A stretch of 64,000 nt of DNA from Bacillota bacterium (GCA_023386315.1 JAEWJZ010000001.1:1-64000), one strand, 5' to 3'; positions 28,200 through 37,644 are shown, counted from the first letter of the stretch. The notes: generated by a model from the letters alone, not told the origin. Numbers and translations: made by a program.

Positions 28200-28868
28200 A
28201 TGATGCATGATACCGTAGTAATAAAAAGCAACAAAGCAGGTATGACTGTTATCCTGGATCCGGATATCCCCTTCCCTCAGCTTCTTTCTGACATTGGGAA
28301 GAAATTCGGAGATCATGCCAAGTTCTGGGGATCCGCACAAATGACTCTGACAATCGAGGGCAGAGAAGTTACACCCGAAGAAGAATTCGCTGTTATAAAC
28401 CAGATTACGGAAAATTCCAATGTGGAAATTATCTGTCTGGTGGATACCGATGCAAACCGTATGAAGCGGTGCGAAAAAGCACTTAATGAGAAACTGATGG
28501 AACTTTCCTGTCAGACAGGCCAGTTTTTCAAAGGCAATTTACAAAATGGAGAGACTTTGGAATCAGAGGCAAGCATTGTGATCATCGGGGATGTCCTAAA
28601 GGGGGCAAAAGTTATGGCAAAGGGGAATGTAGTTGTTCTTGGAAAGCTTTCCGGCACCGTTTGTGCAGGTGTGGCGGGAAATAAGGGTGCGCTGATTACA
28701 GCGCTTGAAATGGCGCCTTCCCAGCTGAGAATCGCAGACTGTACCTCAGGACTTGACGGCAGAGGCCGCCGTCTTGGCCGCGGACCAATGAAGGCATATC
28801 TGGAAAATAATAAAGTCCTGATAAAACCAATGAAAAAAAGTGTGGAAATATTCCGAAAATTAAGGTAA
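28200..28868 (+). CDS. minC: Septum site-determining protein MinC
   Basis: A 222-residue inhibitor of FtsZ polymerisation. The N-terminal domain (1-100) begins VVIKSNKAGMTVIL, and the C-terminal beta-helix domain has IVIIGDVLKGAKVMAKGNVVVLGKLSGTV-like repeats (kept intact here from about residue 118 on) that bind MinD. Either ATG 28200 or 28203 can serve as start after the AGAGGTGAT ribosome binding site. It is the first gene of a complete minCDE set. Confidence 0.95.
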   Translation: MMHDTVVIKSNKAGMTVILDPDIPFPQLLSDIGKKFGDHAKFWGSAQMTLTIEGREVTPEEEFAVINQITENSNVEIICLVDTDANRMKRCEKALNEKLMELSCQTGQFFKGNLQNGETLESEASIVIIGDVLKGAKVMAKGNVVVLGKLSGTVCAGVAGNKGALITALEMAPSQLRIADCTSGLDGRGRRLGRGPMKAYLENNKVLIKPMKKSVEIFRKLR

Positions 28869-28903
28869 AATAGAATGAGGTATAAAAAACAGGAGGATAT
28901 GGT

Positions 28904-29695
28904 ATGAGCGAGATCATCGTAATCACTTCTGGAAAAGGCGGGGTAGGCAAGACGACAACTTCTGCCAATGTTGGTACCGGACTGGCAATTCTGGGTAAGA
29001 AGGTAGTCCTGATAGATACAGATATCGGGCTTCGGAACTTAGACGTGGTTATGGGTCTGGAAAACCGCATTGTCTACAATCTTGTAGACGTGGTAGAGGG
29101 AAACTGCCGTATGAAGCAGGCCCTGATTAAAGACAAAAGATACCCGAACTTATTTTTGCTTCCATCAGCGCAGACGAGGGACAAGACTGCAGTTACACCT
29201 GGGCAGATGGTGAAACTGGTGGATGATTTAAGAGATGATTTTGATTATATTCTGTTAGATTGTCCGGCCGGAATTGAACAGGGCTTTCAGAACGCAATAG
29301 CAGGTGCTGACAGAGCCATTGTTGTAACAACTCCGGAGGTGTCCGCAATCCGGGATGCAGACCGGATTATTGGTCTTTTGGAAGCTGCCGATATGGGCAG
29401 CATTGAACTGATTGTGAACAGGATCCGGGCCGATATGGTGAAAAGGGGAGATATGATGTCTCTTGATGATGTCATGGACATTCTGGCCATCGATATTATC
29501 GGTGCTGTTCCGGATGACGAGGATATTGTCATTTCCTCCAATCAGGGGGAGCCTCTGGTAGGCATGGGGACTCCAGCCGGACAGGCCTATATGGACGTAT
29601 GCAGGAGAATCATCGGTGAGAATATTCCGATTCAGAATCCAGCGGTACGGGAAGGTCTGTTCTTTCGACTCTCGCATCTCTTAAAGAGAGCATAG
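28904..29695 (+). CDS. minD: Septum site-determining protein MinD
   Basis: A 263-residue membrane-associated ATPase of the ParA/MinD family. The deviant Walker A motif GKGGVGKTT is at about residues 10-18, with LIDTDIGLRNLDVVMGLENR following and DCPAGIEQGF as the Walker B/switch region near 120. The C-terminal RLSHLLKRA helix fits the membrane-targeting sequence. It recruits MinC and, under MinE control, positions the division site. Confidence 0.97.
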   Translation: MSEIIVITSGKGGVGKTTTSANVGTGLAILGKKVVLIDTDIGLRNLDVVMGLENRIVYNLVDVVEGNCRMKQALIKDKRYPNLFLLPSAQTRDKTAVTPGQMVKLVDDLRDDFDYILLDCPAGIEQGFQNAIAGADRAIVVTTPEVSAIRDADRIIGLLEAADMGSIELIVNRIRADMVKRGDMMSLDDVMDILAIDIIGAVPDDEDIVISSNQGEPLVGMGTPAGQAYMDVCRRIIGENIPIQNPAVREGLFFRLSHLLKRA

Positions 29696-29706
29696 GGGGG
29701 TCTGAT

Positions 29707-29985
29707 ATGAGCCTGTTTCCTGTATTCCGTAAGAAGAATTCAGGAGAAATTGCAAGAAATCGTCTGAAACTTTTGCTGGTTGCGGACAAGGCTGACTGTT
29801 CTCCTGAGATCATGCAGATGATAAAAGACGATATGATCCGTGTTATTTCACGATACATGGATATTGATTCCGACAGAATAGAGATACAGATGAAAAAATT
29901 AAAGCAGCCGGATTGTGAACGTTTTACACCGGTGCTTTATGCAAACATCCCTATTCGCGATGTACCTGACAAGGGGATATACTGA
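29707..29985 (+). CDS. minE: Cell division topological specificity factor MinE
   Basis: A 92-residue protein with the N-terminal MSLFPVFRKKNSGEIARNRLKLLL segment, which corresponds to the membrane-binding and MinD-interaction part, and a C-terminal dimerisation domain. It stimulates MinD ATPase activity. The presence of MinE implies an oscillating Min system rather than the DivIVA-anchored type. It starts 12 bases after minD. Confidence 0.93.
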   Translation: MSLFPVFRKKNSGEIARNRLKLLLVADKADCSPEIMQMIKDDMIRVISRYMDIDSDRIEIQMKKLKQPDCERFTPVLYANIPIRDVPDKGIY

Positions 29986-29987
29986 CT

Positions 29988-31112
29988 ATGTTTTCTGACT
30001 ACAATTTTAAATATTATAATTACCGGTTAGTTTTGTACATGCTGTCACTGGCTGTGATTGGAATTTTAGTGGTGGCAAGCGCCTCCAACCAGGATTCAGG
30101 TATAGTGACAAAACAGATTATCGGCGTAATGGTGGGATTTGCACTGGCAATCGGGCTTTCCATCATAGACTATCGTAAGCTTGTTAAACTTTATGTTCTG
30201 GTTTATGGACTTTGCATCCTATTACTGGGAGCGGTTCTTGTCATGGGACATACCGCAGGAGGCGCGACCAGATGGATCAACATCCCGGGCATCGGGCGGA
30301 TCCAGCCTTCTGAATTTGTGAAAATCGGACTTATCGTATTCTTTTCCTGGTATTGGAATAAATACCAGGAAAGGATGAATACGCCTGTTATGGTGGGGCT
30401 GGCTGCGTTGCTTGCGGCATTTCCCATAGGTCTTATTTTTGCAGAACCCAATTTATCTACCAGTCTGGTTGTTACCGTCATCATACTGTGTATGGTGTTC
30501 TCAGCCGGAATCAGTTACCGATGGATCGGCGGTGTTCTGGCAGTCGCGGTGCCGGCAGGCATGCTGTTTATATTTCTGCTGACGAAGGGCTTAATTCCTT
30601 TCATACACGATTATCAGGCGCGGCGTATCCTTGCGTGGATTTATCCTCATGCGGAACAGTATGCGGAAAACTTATACCAGCAAAAGAATTCAATTATGGC
30701 AATCAGTTCCGGACAGCTTCAGGGAAAGGGACTTTTTAATACAACCATTGCTTCTGTGAAAGACGGAAACTTTTTATCGGCCGGTGAAACGGATTTTATC
30801 TTCGCTATTATCGGAGAAGAGATGGGATTTCGAGGCAGTGTGATTGTCATTGCTCTTATTGGACTGGTTGTATTTGAATGTCTTTATACTGCAGCAAAAG
30901 CAAAAGACATGTCCGGCAGGCTGATTTGCACCGGTATGGCAGCCCTGATCGGTTTCCAGGCTTTTTCCAACATCGCGGTAGCGACACAGATCTTTCCAAA
31001 TACAGGTCTGCCGCTTCCCTTTGTCAGTTCCGGAGTGAGCTCTTTAATCAGTATTTTTATGGGAATGGGTCTGGTGCTGAACGTTGGACTGCAACGCAAA
31101 ATCGGTAATTAA
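29988..31112 (+). CDS. rodA: SEDS peptidoglycan glycosyltransferase RodA
   Basis: A 374-residue polytopic SEDS protein with about ten transmembrane helices. Signature regions include [37 protein letters not shown] with the catalytic acidic region, and the C-terminal [32 protein letters not shown] proteins polymerise glycan strands with a class B PBP; linkage to the elongation PBP2 and mreCD supports RodA rather than FtsW. It starts two bases after minE. Confidence 0.92.
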   Translation: MFSDYNFKYYNYRLVLYMLSLAVIGILVVASASNQDSGIVTKQIIGVMVGFALAIGLSIIDYRKLVKLYVLVYGLCILLLGAVLVMGHTAGGATRWINIPGIGRIQPSEFVKIGLIVFFSWYWNKYQERMNTPVMVGLAALLAAFPIGLIFAEPNLSTSLVVTVIILCMVFSAGISYRWIGGVLAVAVPAGMLFIFLLTKGLIPFIHDYQARRILAWIYPHAEQYAENLYQQKNSIMAISSGQLQGKGLFNTTIASVKDGNFLSAGETDFIFAIIGEEMGFRGSVIVIALIGLVVFECLYTAAKAKDMSGRLICTGMAALIGFQAFSNIAVATQIFPNTGLPLPFVSSGVSSLISIFMGMGLVLNVGLQRKIGN

Positions 31113-31128
31113 AAGGAGGTATATCGTT

Positions 31129-31524
31129 ATGAATATAGGACTAGTTGCCCATGATTCAAAGAAAAAGCTGATGCAGAATTTCTGCATTGCGTACAGAGGT
31201 ATTTTAAGTAAGCATATGTTATATGCAACAGGAACAACGGGACGTTTGATTGAGGAAGTCACGAACTTAAATGTTCATAAATATCTGGCAGGTCATCTGG
31301 GAGGAGAACAGCAGTTAGGATCCCAGATTGAGCACAACGAGATCGATCTTGTGATTTTCTTAAGAGATCCTCTGACACAGAAATCACATGAACCGGATAT
31401 TGTAAATATCATGAGAACCTGTGATATGCACAACATCCCTCTTGCAACCAATCTCGCCACAGCGGAGTTATTGATTAAATCTCTGGAGCGCGGTGATCTG
31501 GAATGGCGAGAGATGTATAAATAA
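31129..31524 (+). CDS. mgsA: Methylglyoxal synthase
   Basis: A 131-residue enzyme converting dihydroxyacetone phosphate to methylglyoxal. It shows [19 protein letters not shown], the phosphate-binding [23 protein letters not shown] and [14 protein letters not shown] with the catalytic Asp. ATG 31129 follows AAAGGAGGT. An in-frame ATG at 31084 inside rodA is unlikely. It is the last gene of the rodA unit. Confidence 0.95.
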   Translation: MNIGLVAHDSKKKLMQNFCIAYRGILSKHMLYATGTTGRLIEEVTNLNVHKYLAGHLGGEQQLGSQIEHNEIDLVIFLRDPLTQKSHEPDIVNIMRTCDMHNIPLATNLATAELLIKSLERGDLEWREMYK

Positions 31525-31539
31525 CAGAGGTATATATAA

Positions 31540-32508
31540 GTGAAAAGAAGAGTTTTTGTGACATCAGGCTGCATCATCTTAAGCACACTTTACCTGTCGG
31601 GCTGCGCCGGTTTTCATAAACTTGACAATCCTTATGTGTTTTCTGAAAGGACCGCCCTTTACCAGTCTTCTTCTGTGGCTGGTAAATCGGAAACCTTTGC
31701 TCATGATCTTTGTGTAGTATCGAAAGATACTCCTGATTCAGATGACTCAGTGACAGCAGAAGCTGCCGCTGTATTTGATTTGTCTGACAATACTGTATTA
31801 TTTGCAAAGAATCCTTTTGAGAAATTATATCCTGCCAGTATTACCAAGACTATGACTGCGCTTTTGGCAGTTAAGTACGGGAATCTCTCGGATGAGGTGA
31901 CAGTAACCAAAGATGCTGTGATTAAGGAATCAGGTGCCAGTTTATGCGGAATAAAACCAGGAGATAAGCTGACCATGGAACAGCTTTTATATGGTCTTAT
32001 GATTCCGTCCGGGAATGATGCAGGTGCTGCTATCGCTGTGAATATGGCGGGAAGTGTTGATCAGTTTGCCCAGATGATGAATGACGAGGCGAAGAAGCTT
32101 GGAGCGACTGGAACACATTTTGTAAATCCTCATGGACTCAGTGATGAAGATCACTATACAACAGCTTACGACCTGTATTTAATTTTCAATGAAGCTTTAA
32201 AATACCCGGAATTCCGCAAGATAATCGGTACGGTCCAGTATAAGACATCTTATCAGGGAAGTGACGGCAAGACGGTAAACGCCACCTGGAAGGGTACCAA
32301 CTGGTATATGACAGGGGAGCGCAAGACTCCGGAGGGACTTACTGTCCTGGGAGGCAAAACCGGAACCACACTTTCAGCTGGAAGCTGTCTTATTATGGGG
32401 AGTTCGGATGCTTCGAAAAAAGAGTATATTACAGTCGTTTTAAAGGCCCCGGATCATGCCGGACTTTATGATAACATGTCAAATATCCTGAATAAAATTG
32501 TAGAATAG
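31540..32508 (+). CDS. D-alanyl-D-alanine carboxypeptidase lipoprotein
   Basis: A 322-residue penicillin-binding protein of the PBP5/DacA family. The signal peptide ends in LYLSGC with Cys22 as lipid attachment site, so it is a lipoprotein rather than a C-terminally anchored PBP5. Catalytic motifs are SITK (Ser100, Lys103), SGN (157-159) and KTGTT near 270. It trims the fifth D-Ala of peptidoglycan stem peptides. Translation starts at GTG 31540. The C-terminal beta-sandwich domain of classical PBP5 is absent. Confidence 0.9.
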   Translation: MKRRVFVTSGCIILSTLYLSGCAGFHKLDNPYVFSERTALYQSSSVAGKSETFAHDLCVVSKDTPDSDDSVTAEAAAVFDLSDNTVLFAKNPFEKLYPASITKTMTALLAVKYGNLSDEVTVTKDAVIKESGASLCGIKPGDKLTMEQLLYGLMIPSGNDAGAAIAVNMAGSVDQFAQMMNDEAKKLGATGTHFVNPHGLSDEDHYTTAYDLYLIFNEALKYPEFRKIIGTVQYKTSYQGSDGKTVNATWKGTNWYMTGERKTPEGLTVLGGKTGTTLSAGSCLIMGSSDASKKEYITVVLKAPDHAGLYDNMSNILNKIVE

Positions 32509-32511
32509 TGA

Positions 32512-32540
32512 TTGCCTTTCTTATGAATTTGTACTATAAT
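32512..32540 (+). promoter_or_regulatory. Promoter of the small P-loop gene
   Basis: TTGCCT (32512-32517), a 17-base spacer and a perfect TATAAT (32535-32540), 58 bases before the start codon. Confidence 0.65.
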
Positions 32541-32597
32541 TATATTAATCCGAATAGACTTTTTATACAAATCATATAACGCAAGGAGGAGAGTGCT

Positions 32598-33017
32598 ATG
32601 GTGCAGATAATAGCAGGAAAAAAGGGTAAGGGGAAAACAAAGCATCTGTTAGACAGAGCTAATTCCGCAGTAAAAGACTCAAAGGGCTCTATTGTATATT
32701 TGGACAAAAGCTCGAAGCATATGTACGAGTTAAGTAACAAGATCCGCCTCATTAATGTCAATGAGTATCCGATTACTTCAAGCGAAGGATTTATTGGTTT
32801 TATCTGTGGTATCATATCTCAGGATCATGATTTGGAGATGATGTTCTTTGACAGCTTTTTAAAGCTGGCATGCCTGGAGGGAGAAGACATATCAGAAACC
32901 ATAGCGACTTTGGAAAAGATTGGTGAAAAGTATCATATTACCTTCGTTCTCAGCGTTTCTGTTGATGCGGAGAATATACCGGGGAACACCAGGGCTAATG
33001 TGGTTGTTTCATTATAA
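32598..33017 (+). CDS. Small P-loop protein of unknown function
   Basis: A 139-residue protein with a Walker A-like motif GKKGKGKTK at residues 7-15 right after the first beta strand (MVQIIA). A second strand is SIVYLD, and a hydrophobic strand with acidic residues MMFFDSFL (about 88-95) could be Walker B. No other NTPase signatures are visible. ATG 32598 follows GGAGGAG. It has its own promoter and terminator, so it is a single-gene unit. I do not recognise a characterised relative; it may be a small nucleotide-binding ATPase. Confidence 0.75.
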   Translation: MVQIIAGKKGKGKTKHLLDRANSAVKDSKGSIVYLDKSSKHMYELSNKIRLINVNEYPITSSEGFIGFICGIISQDHDLEMMFFDSFLKLACLEGEDISETIATLEKIGEKYHITFVLSVSVDAENIPGNTRANVVVSL

Positions 33018-33032
33018 TCATAGATAGGAATC

Positions 33033-33060
33033 GGGGACTGCGTGCCAGTCCCCTTTATTA
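33033..33060 (+). terminator. Terminator after the P-loop gene
   Basis: GGGGACTG pairs with CAGTCCCC over the five-base loop CGTGC and is followed by TTTATTATTTT, a moderate T tract. Confidence 0.8.
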
Positions 33061-33108
33061 TTTTGTGAATAAGAAATGGAAGGCATTTACACGGCTTCCA
33101 TGTTTTAC

Positions 33109-33137
33109 TTGAATTTTTTAAATTTTCCTTTTATAAT
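33109..33137 (+). promoter_or_regulatory. Promoter of the HlyD-like gene
   Basis: TTGAAT (33109-33114), a 17-base spacer and TATAAT (33132-33137) precede the coding region by 27 bases. Confidence 0.65.
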
Positions 33138-33163
33138 AGCTAAAAGGGAAAGGAGGCGTCAGG

Positions 33164-34603
33164 TTGGCTAAACAAAAGGCAACACAGCCATCAAAGAAGG
33201 CTGTACATCCTAAAAAAAACAAAAAGATCATCCGCTATCGGCGGCCTCTGAACATCAATGTTGGTATGATTATTTTTGCTCTGATTTTCGTATATATGGT
33301 CTTTAGTGTAATTACCTATGCACGCAGAGACAAGGTGCAGTTTTATGAAGTGCAGGAAGGAAGTATTGTTAACAGTAAAGATTATACGGGAATTATACTT
33401 AGACAGGAAGAAGTAAAAAACGCAGACCGTTCCGGCTATGTGAATTATTATGTGCGGGAAGGGAAACGGGCAGCTGCCGGGACAAGAGTTTATTCCATTG
33501 ACGAGACCGGAAGCATTACTACGTTTCTTGCAGAGCATTCACAGGACAATGTAACATTGACTTCGGAGAATCTTGCAGAATTAAAAAAACAGCTGACCGC
33601 ATTCAGCCTTACTTATGACAATAACCAGTTTCGTTCTGTATATGATACAAAATATACACTGGAAGCTGAAGTAATGGAATATATGAATCTTAATGCCCTG
33701 GATAATCTGGGAAGTATGATGGATGAGGCAGGGATCAGTTTTGAACAGGTGAAAGCCGATCAGGCAGGGATCGTGTCCTATGGTGTGGATTCTTATGAAG
33801 GATTGCAGCCTTCGGCAATTTCTGAAGCCGTTTTTGACCGCAGCAGCTATACAAAAAGCAAGACACAATCGGGAAAGCTGATTGAAAAAGGAGCGCCAGT
33901 CTATAAAACGATTACCTCCGATCAGTGGTCGGTGGTATTTCCCATGTCAGAGGAGGATATAAAAGCTTATGGTGATAAAAAGAATCTGACTGTGGGATTT
34001 TCCGGCCGTGATTTAAAAGCTACAGGAAGCTTTTCTGTAATGACTGGAACAGATGGGAAAAGCTTTGGCAAGCTTGACTTAGACAAATATATGGTGCAGT
34101 TTGTTTCAGATCGTTACGTAAATTTTGAAATTGTTTCAGACCGGGTTGACGGACTTAAAATCCCTGTGACAGCTGTGACAAAGAAGGACTTTTATCTGGT
34201 TCCCATGGACTATATGACTCAGGGCGGTGACAGCTCTGATACCGGTTTTAATAAAGAGGTCTATTCGGAATCGGGAACTTCCGTGGTATTTGTTCCCACA
34301 GAAATCTATTATTCTGAGGGGAATAATTATTACATAGAGATGGATCAGGCTGACGGCTTTAAGGCTGGGGATTATATAGTAAAACCCAATTCTACAGAAC
34401 GCTATCAGATCGGGGCCAGCAATTCCCTTCAGGGAGTTTATAACATAAATAAGGGATATGCTGTTTTTAAGCAGATTGATGTCCTGGTTTCCAATGATGA
34501 ATATTATACGGTTAAGAAGAATATGACTTATGGACTTGCTGTATATGATCATATTGTTCTCAATGCAGAATCTGTCAATGAGGGAGAATTGATTTATAAA
34601 TAA
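33164..34603 (+). CDS. HlyD family membrane-anchored adaptor-like protein
   Basis: A 479-residue protein with a basic N-terminus (about 30 residues), one transmembrane helix (about 28-48) and a large extracytoplasmic part. The first part has a biotinyl-lipoyl-like hairpin (YTGIILRQEEVKNADRSGYV ... YVREGKRAAAGTRVYSID), as in HlyD/membrane-fusion adaptor proteins, and a helical segment follows. No ABC transporter or outer-envelope partner lies beside it. Start is TTG 33164 after AAAGGAGGCG. Its frequent Clostridia neighbours yggS and sepF follow, suggesting a link to envelope or division functions (inference). Confidence 0.75.
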   Translation: MAKQKATQPSKKAVHPKKNKKIIRYRRPLNINVGMIIFALIFVYMVFSVITYARRDKVQFYEVQEGSIVNSKDYTGIILRQEEVKNADRSGYVNYYVREGKRAAAGTRVYSIDETGSITTFLAEHSQDNVTLTSENLAELKKQLTAFSLTYDNNQFRSVYDTKYTLEAEVMEYMNLNALDNLGSMMDEAGISFEQVKADQAGIVSYGVDSYEGLQPSAISEAVFDRSSYTKSKTQSGKLIEKGAPVYKTITSDQWSVVFPMSEEDIKAYGDKKNLTVGFSGRDLKATGSFSVMTGTDGKSFGKLDLDKYMVQFVSDRYVNFEIVSDRVDGLKIPVTAVTKKDFYLVPMDYMTQGGDSSDTGFNKEVYSESGTSVVFVPTEIYYSEGNNYYIEMDQADGFKAGDYIVKPNSTERYQIGASNSLQGVYNINKGYAVFKQIDVLVSNDEYYTVKKNMTYGLAVYDHIVLNAESVNEGELIYK

Positions 34604-34615
34604 GAGGTGATAAAT

Positions 34616-35320
34616 TTGGTAAAAGAAAATCTTTTAATAGTACAAAACCGAATAGAAGAGGCCTGCAAAAGATGCGGACGAGACCCGAAAGAGGTTACTT
34701 TAATAGCTGTCAGCAAAACAAAGCCTGCGAAGATGATTACTGACGCCTATGAGGCAGGAGTCCGTGATTTTGGAGAGAATAAAGTTCAGGAGCTTTGTGA
34801 TAAATATGAGCTGCTTCCTGACGATATTCGCTGGCACATGATTGGTCATTTACAGCGCAATAAGGTAAAACAGGTGATTGACAAAGCTGTGCTGATACAC
34901 AGCGTTGACTCTGTCAGGCTGGCAGAGCAGATCGAGGAAGAAGCAGCAAAGAAACAGATCTGTGTGGATATACTCCTGGAAGTAAACGCTGCTAAAGAGG
35001 AATCCAAGTTTGGTTTTCATTTGGAGGAGACAGAACAGGCGATTCGCCATATTTCTCTTTTTCCCCATATAAGTATAAAAGGACTCATGACTATTGCACC
35101 TTTTGTTGAAAATTCTGAGCAAAATCGTCCTGTTTTTAAAAAATTAAATAAATTTTATGTTGACATGCAAAGGAAAAACATTGATAATGTTAATATGAAT
35201 ATGCTCTCAATGGGTATGACCGGAGACTATGAAATTGCCATAGAGGAAGGAGCTACTCTGGTAAGAGTCGGTACCGGAATTTTTGGTACAAGATATAAGA
35301 TTGGAGAGAATGAAGTATGA
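34616..35320 (+). CDS. YggS family PLP homeostasis protein
   Basis: A 234-residue single-domain protein of the YggS/PROSC family with an alanine racemase-like TIM barrel. The PLP-binding lysine is in AVSKTKPA (about residue 34); FGENKVQEL, WHMIGHLQRNK and the C-terminal SMGMTGDYEIAIEEGATLVRVGTGIFG motif are typical. It binds PLP and supports its homeostasis without known catalysis. TTG 34616, six bases after AAGAGGTG, is chosen; GTG 34607 would include that site in the coding sequence. It overlaps sepF by four bases. Confidence 0.92.
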   Translation: MVKENLLIVQNRIEEACKRCGRDPKEVTLIAVSKTKPAKMITDAYEAGVRDFGENKVQELCDKYELLPDDIRWHMIGHLQRNKVKQVIDKAVLIHSVDSVRLAEQIEEEAAKKQICVDILLEVNAAKEESKFGFHLEETEQAIRHISLFPHISIKGLMTIAPFVENSEQNRPVFKKLNKFYVDMQRKNIDNVNMNMLSMGMTGDYEIAIEEGATLVRVGTGIFGTRYKIGENEV

Positions 35321-35835
35321 GCATTTTAGGCAAATTGATGGATAGCATGCGCTTGAATGATACAGATGATGAAGACGATTACTATTTAGATGACGACTAT
35401 GAAGATGATAGCGATAAACATGCGAAGAAACCCCTCTTTTCCAAAAAGACAGAAGATGATTACTACGATGAAGAGGAGTATGAACAAAAGCCCCGTTTCT
35501 TATCACGTTCTCCCAAGGTAGTTCCCATGAAGCAGTCTCGTACAATGGAGGTTTCCATGGTTAAGCCTACCTCTATTGAAGATGCGAAGGAAATTTGCGA
35601 TCATATGCTTGCCGGTAAGGCAGTTGTACTTAATATGGAAGGAATTCATACTGAGGTAGCTCAGAGAATCATAGATTTTACTTCCGGTGCTACTTATTCC
35701 ATGAATGGTAATTTGCAGAAAATATCAAATTATATATTTATAGCAACGCCGGAGTCCGTTGAGCTTTCCGGTGATTTTCAGGATTTATTAAACAGCGGAA
35801 GTCTGGATATGGGCGGAATGAATTTACGCCTTTAA
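35317..35835 (+). CDS. sepF: Cell division protein SepF
   Basis: A 172-residue FtsZ-associated protein. The N-terminal amphipathic stretch (MSILGKLMDSMRL) is the membrane anchor, then a very acidic Asp/Tyr/Glu-rich linker of about 50 residues, and the SepF core from about 85: KPTSIEDAKEICDHMLAGKAVVLNMEG followed by RIIDFTSGATYSMNGNLQKIS. The yggS-sepF order is widely conserved in Gram-positive bacteria. SepF links FtsZ to the membrane at the septum. Confidence 0.95.
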   Translation: MSILGKLMDSMRLNDTDDEDDYYLDDDYEDDSDKHAKKPLFSKKTEDDYYDEEEYEQKPRFLSRSPKVVPMKQSRTMEVSMVKPTSIEDAKEICDHMLAGKAVVLNMEGIHTEVAQRIIDFTSGATYSMNGNLQKISNYIFIATPESVELSGDFQDLLNSGSLDMGGMNLRL

Positions 35836-36027
35836 CAGATTTTTTTCAAAAAAATAATGGTTTCTCTTAATGGGACAAGCAGGCATTTTTCCATATCAGT
35901 AGCTTCTTTTTTGTAACATCTAATGAAAAAAAGAAGTGCAGGGAAAATTGTTTGCTTTCTTCCATATTATTGTCCACGCTTTCTGGACATAGAGGTTAAT
36001 GATAAGACGAAGTGGAGGAAAAGCAGC
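35836..36027. other. Intergenic region sepF-aroB
   Basis: Contains a T7-C-A7 self-complementary stretch just after sepF, a CTTCTTTTTT/AAAAAAGAAG inverted pair at about 35903-35937 and a TGTCCA/TGGACA dyad at about 35970-35990. None is a convincing terminator or riboswitch. No promoter with good spacing was found. Confidence 0.35.
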
Positions 36028-37116
36028 ATGGGTAGCAGAATGCCGGTACATTTGGACGGTACCTTTATTTACGACATAGTGATGGAGGCTTCGTTTGAAG
36101 GTTTAAAGGAAGAACTGACTAAAATGAACTTAGGGGAGCGTAAAGTCTGTATCGTCACAGATACGAACGTAGCTCCTCTTTATCTGAATGAGGTTGAACA
36201 GATTATTTCCGGCTGCTTTCATAAAACAGAACACTTTATTTTCCCTGCAGGAGAAGAGCATAAGAATCTGGATACAGTGCGGAATTTATATGAGACTCTC
36301 ATTGTTAAACAGTTTGACAGACACGATTATCTGTTGGCATTAGGCGGCGGGGTTGTTGGTGATCTTTGCGGATACGCAGCGGCCACTTATCTGAGGGGAA
36401 TTTCCTTTATTCAGGTGCCGACCACCCTCCTTTCACAGGTGGATTCAAGCATCGGGGGAAAGACAGGTGTTGATTTTGACGCCTATAAAAATATGGTGGG
36501 TGCGTTTCACATGCCAAAGCTGGTATATACCAATATCGCTTCATTAAAAACATTATCGGAGGAGCAGTTTTCTTCCGGCATGGGTGAGGTTATTAAGCAC
36601 GGTCTGATTCGGGATGCTTCCTACTATCAGTGGCTGTCTGATCATGGCTGTGAAATACAAAACCGTAATCTGGATATTTTAAGTGAGATGGTTACAGTCA
36701 GCAACCGGATTAAGCGTGATGTGGTGGAAAAGGATCCCACCGAGCAGGGAGAACGTGCGCTTTTAAATCTGGGACATACATTGGGGCATGCCATCGAAAA
36801 GCTGTCTGATTTCAGACTCCTGCATGGACATTGCGTCGGCCTTGGGTGCATTGCCGCTATGGCAATCTCTGCAAAAAGAGGGCTCATCCACGAAGATCAG
36901 ATTCCTGTACTTTCAGAATTGATGAAACGTTACCGTATGCCGGTTACAGTAACTGGATTATCTCCGGTTGAAATAGTAAAAACTACGAAGAGTGATAAAA
37001 AAATGGATTCGGGAGCTATCCGCTTTGTCTTATTGGAGCAGATTGGCAAAGCTTTTGTTGATAAAACAGTTACCGAAGAGGAATTGACAGAAGGGCTTGC
37101 CCGGATTTTAGCTTAA
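36028..37116 (+). CDS. aroB: 3-dehydroquinate synthase
   Basis: A 362-residue NAD- and zinc-dependent enzyme of the shikimate pathway, converting DAHP to 3-dehydroquinate. The core signature is ALGGGVVGDLCGYAAATYLRG, followed by QVPTTLLSQVDSSIGGKTGVD, GMGEVIKHGLI, NLGHTLGHAIE and a His in RLLHGHCVGLG; the metal ligands are expected in these last segments. ATG 36028 follows GTGGAGGA and gives the usual length; an in-frame ATG at 35923 lacks a ribosome binding site and would add 35 atypical residues. It is separated from the rest of the aromatic pathway genes here. Confidence 0.94.
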   Translation: MGSRMPVHLDGTFIYDIVMEASFEGLKEELTKMNLGERKVCIVTDTNVAPLYLNEVEQIISGCFHKTEHFIFPAGEEHKNLDTVRNLYETLIVKQFDRHDYLLALGGGVVGDLCGYAAATYLRGISFIQVPTTLLSQVDSSIGGKTGVDFDAYKNMVGAFHMPKLVYTNIASLKTLSEEQFSSGMGEVIKHGLIRDASYYQWLSDHGCEIQNRNLDILSEMVTVSNRIKRDVVEKDPTEQGERALLNLGHTLGHAIEKLSDFRLLHGHCVGLGCIAAMAISAKRGLIHEDQIPVLSELMKRYRMPVTVTGLSPVEIVKTTKSDKKMDSGAIRFVLLEQIGKAFVDKTVTEEELTEGLARILA

Positions 37117-37125
37117 GGAGAACTC

Positions 37126-37644
37126 ATGAAACAAAAATCATATTTAATCATTGGAATGTTTATTGGCTTTTTTTGTGCTATAGGATTGGATCAATGGACA
37201 AAATTACTTGCAGTCAGACATTTAATGGGCCAGAAGCCCTATTCCGTATGGAGCGGAGTATTTGAATTATATTATTCGGAAAACCGTGGGGCTGCTTTCG
37301 GTATGCTCCAGGGAAAACAGTACTTTTTTCTGCTGATTGCTGTATTGGTATTAGTCTGTGCCGTTTATTGCGTCAGCCGGATGCCAGCGACCGGAAAATA
37401 TCTGCCGTTACATTTAATTGCCATGTTTTTATCAGCAGGTGCAGTTGGAAATATGATAGACCGGTTCACAAGAGGCTACGTGGTGGACTTTTTATATTTT
37501 AAATTAATTGACTTTCCTATATTTAATGTAGCTGACTGTTATGTTACTGTTTCCATGTTCTTTTTTCTGCTCTTATTTTTGTTTTACTATAAGGAAGAAG
37601 ACTTACAATGCCTGTCTTTAAAAAAGAAGGAGGAACAGGCTTGA
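37126..37644 (+). CDS. lspA: Signal peptidase II (prolipoprotein)
   Basis: A 172-residue aspartyl protease with four transmembrane helices that removes signal peptides of lipoproteins, of which three appear in this window. Motifs: LDQWTKLLAVRH at about 20-31, YYSENRGAAFGML, GAVGNMIDRFTRGYVVDF with the first catalytic Asp and FPIFNVADCYVTV with the second. It overlaps rluD by four bases, and the lspA-rluD pair is a conserved coupling. Confidence 0.96.
   Translation: MKQKSYLIIGMFIGFFCAIGLDQWTKLLAVRHLMGQKPYSVWSGVFELYYSENRGAAFGMLQGKQYFFLLIAVLVLVCAVYCVSRMPATGKYLPLHLIAMFLSAGAVGNMIDRFTRGYVVDFLYFKLIDFPIFNVADCYVTVSMFFFLLLFLFYYKEEDLQCLSLKKKEEQA

Noticed and set aside
36028..37116. Alcohol or glycerol dehydrogenase instead of AroB
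   Set aside because: The GGGVVGDLCGYAAATYLRG and QVPTTLLSQVDSSIGGKTGVD motifs are specific to 3-dehydroquinate synthases.
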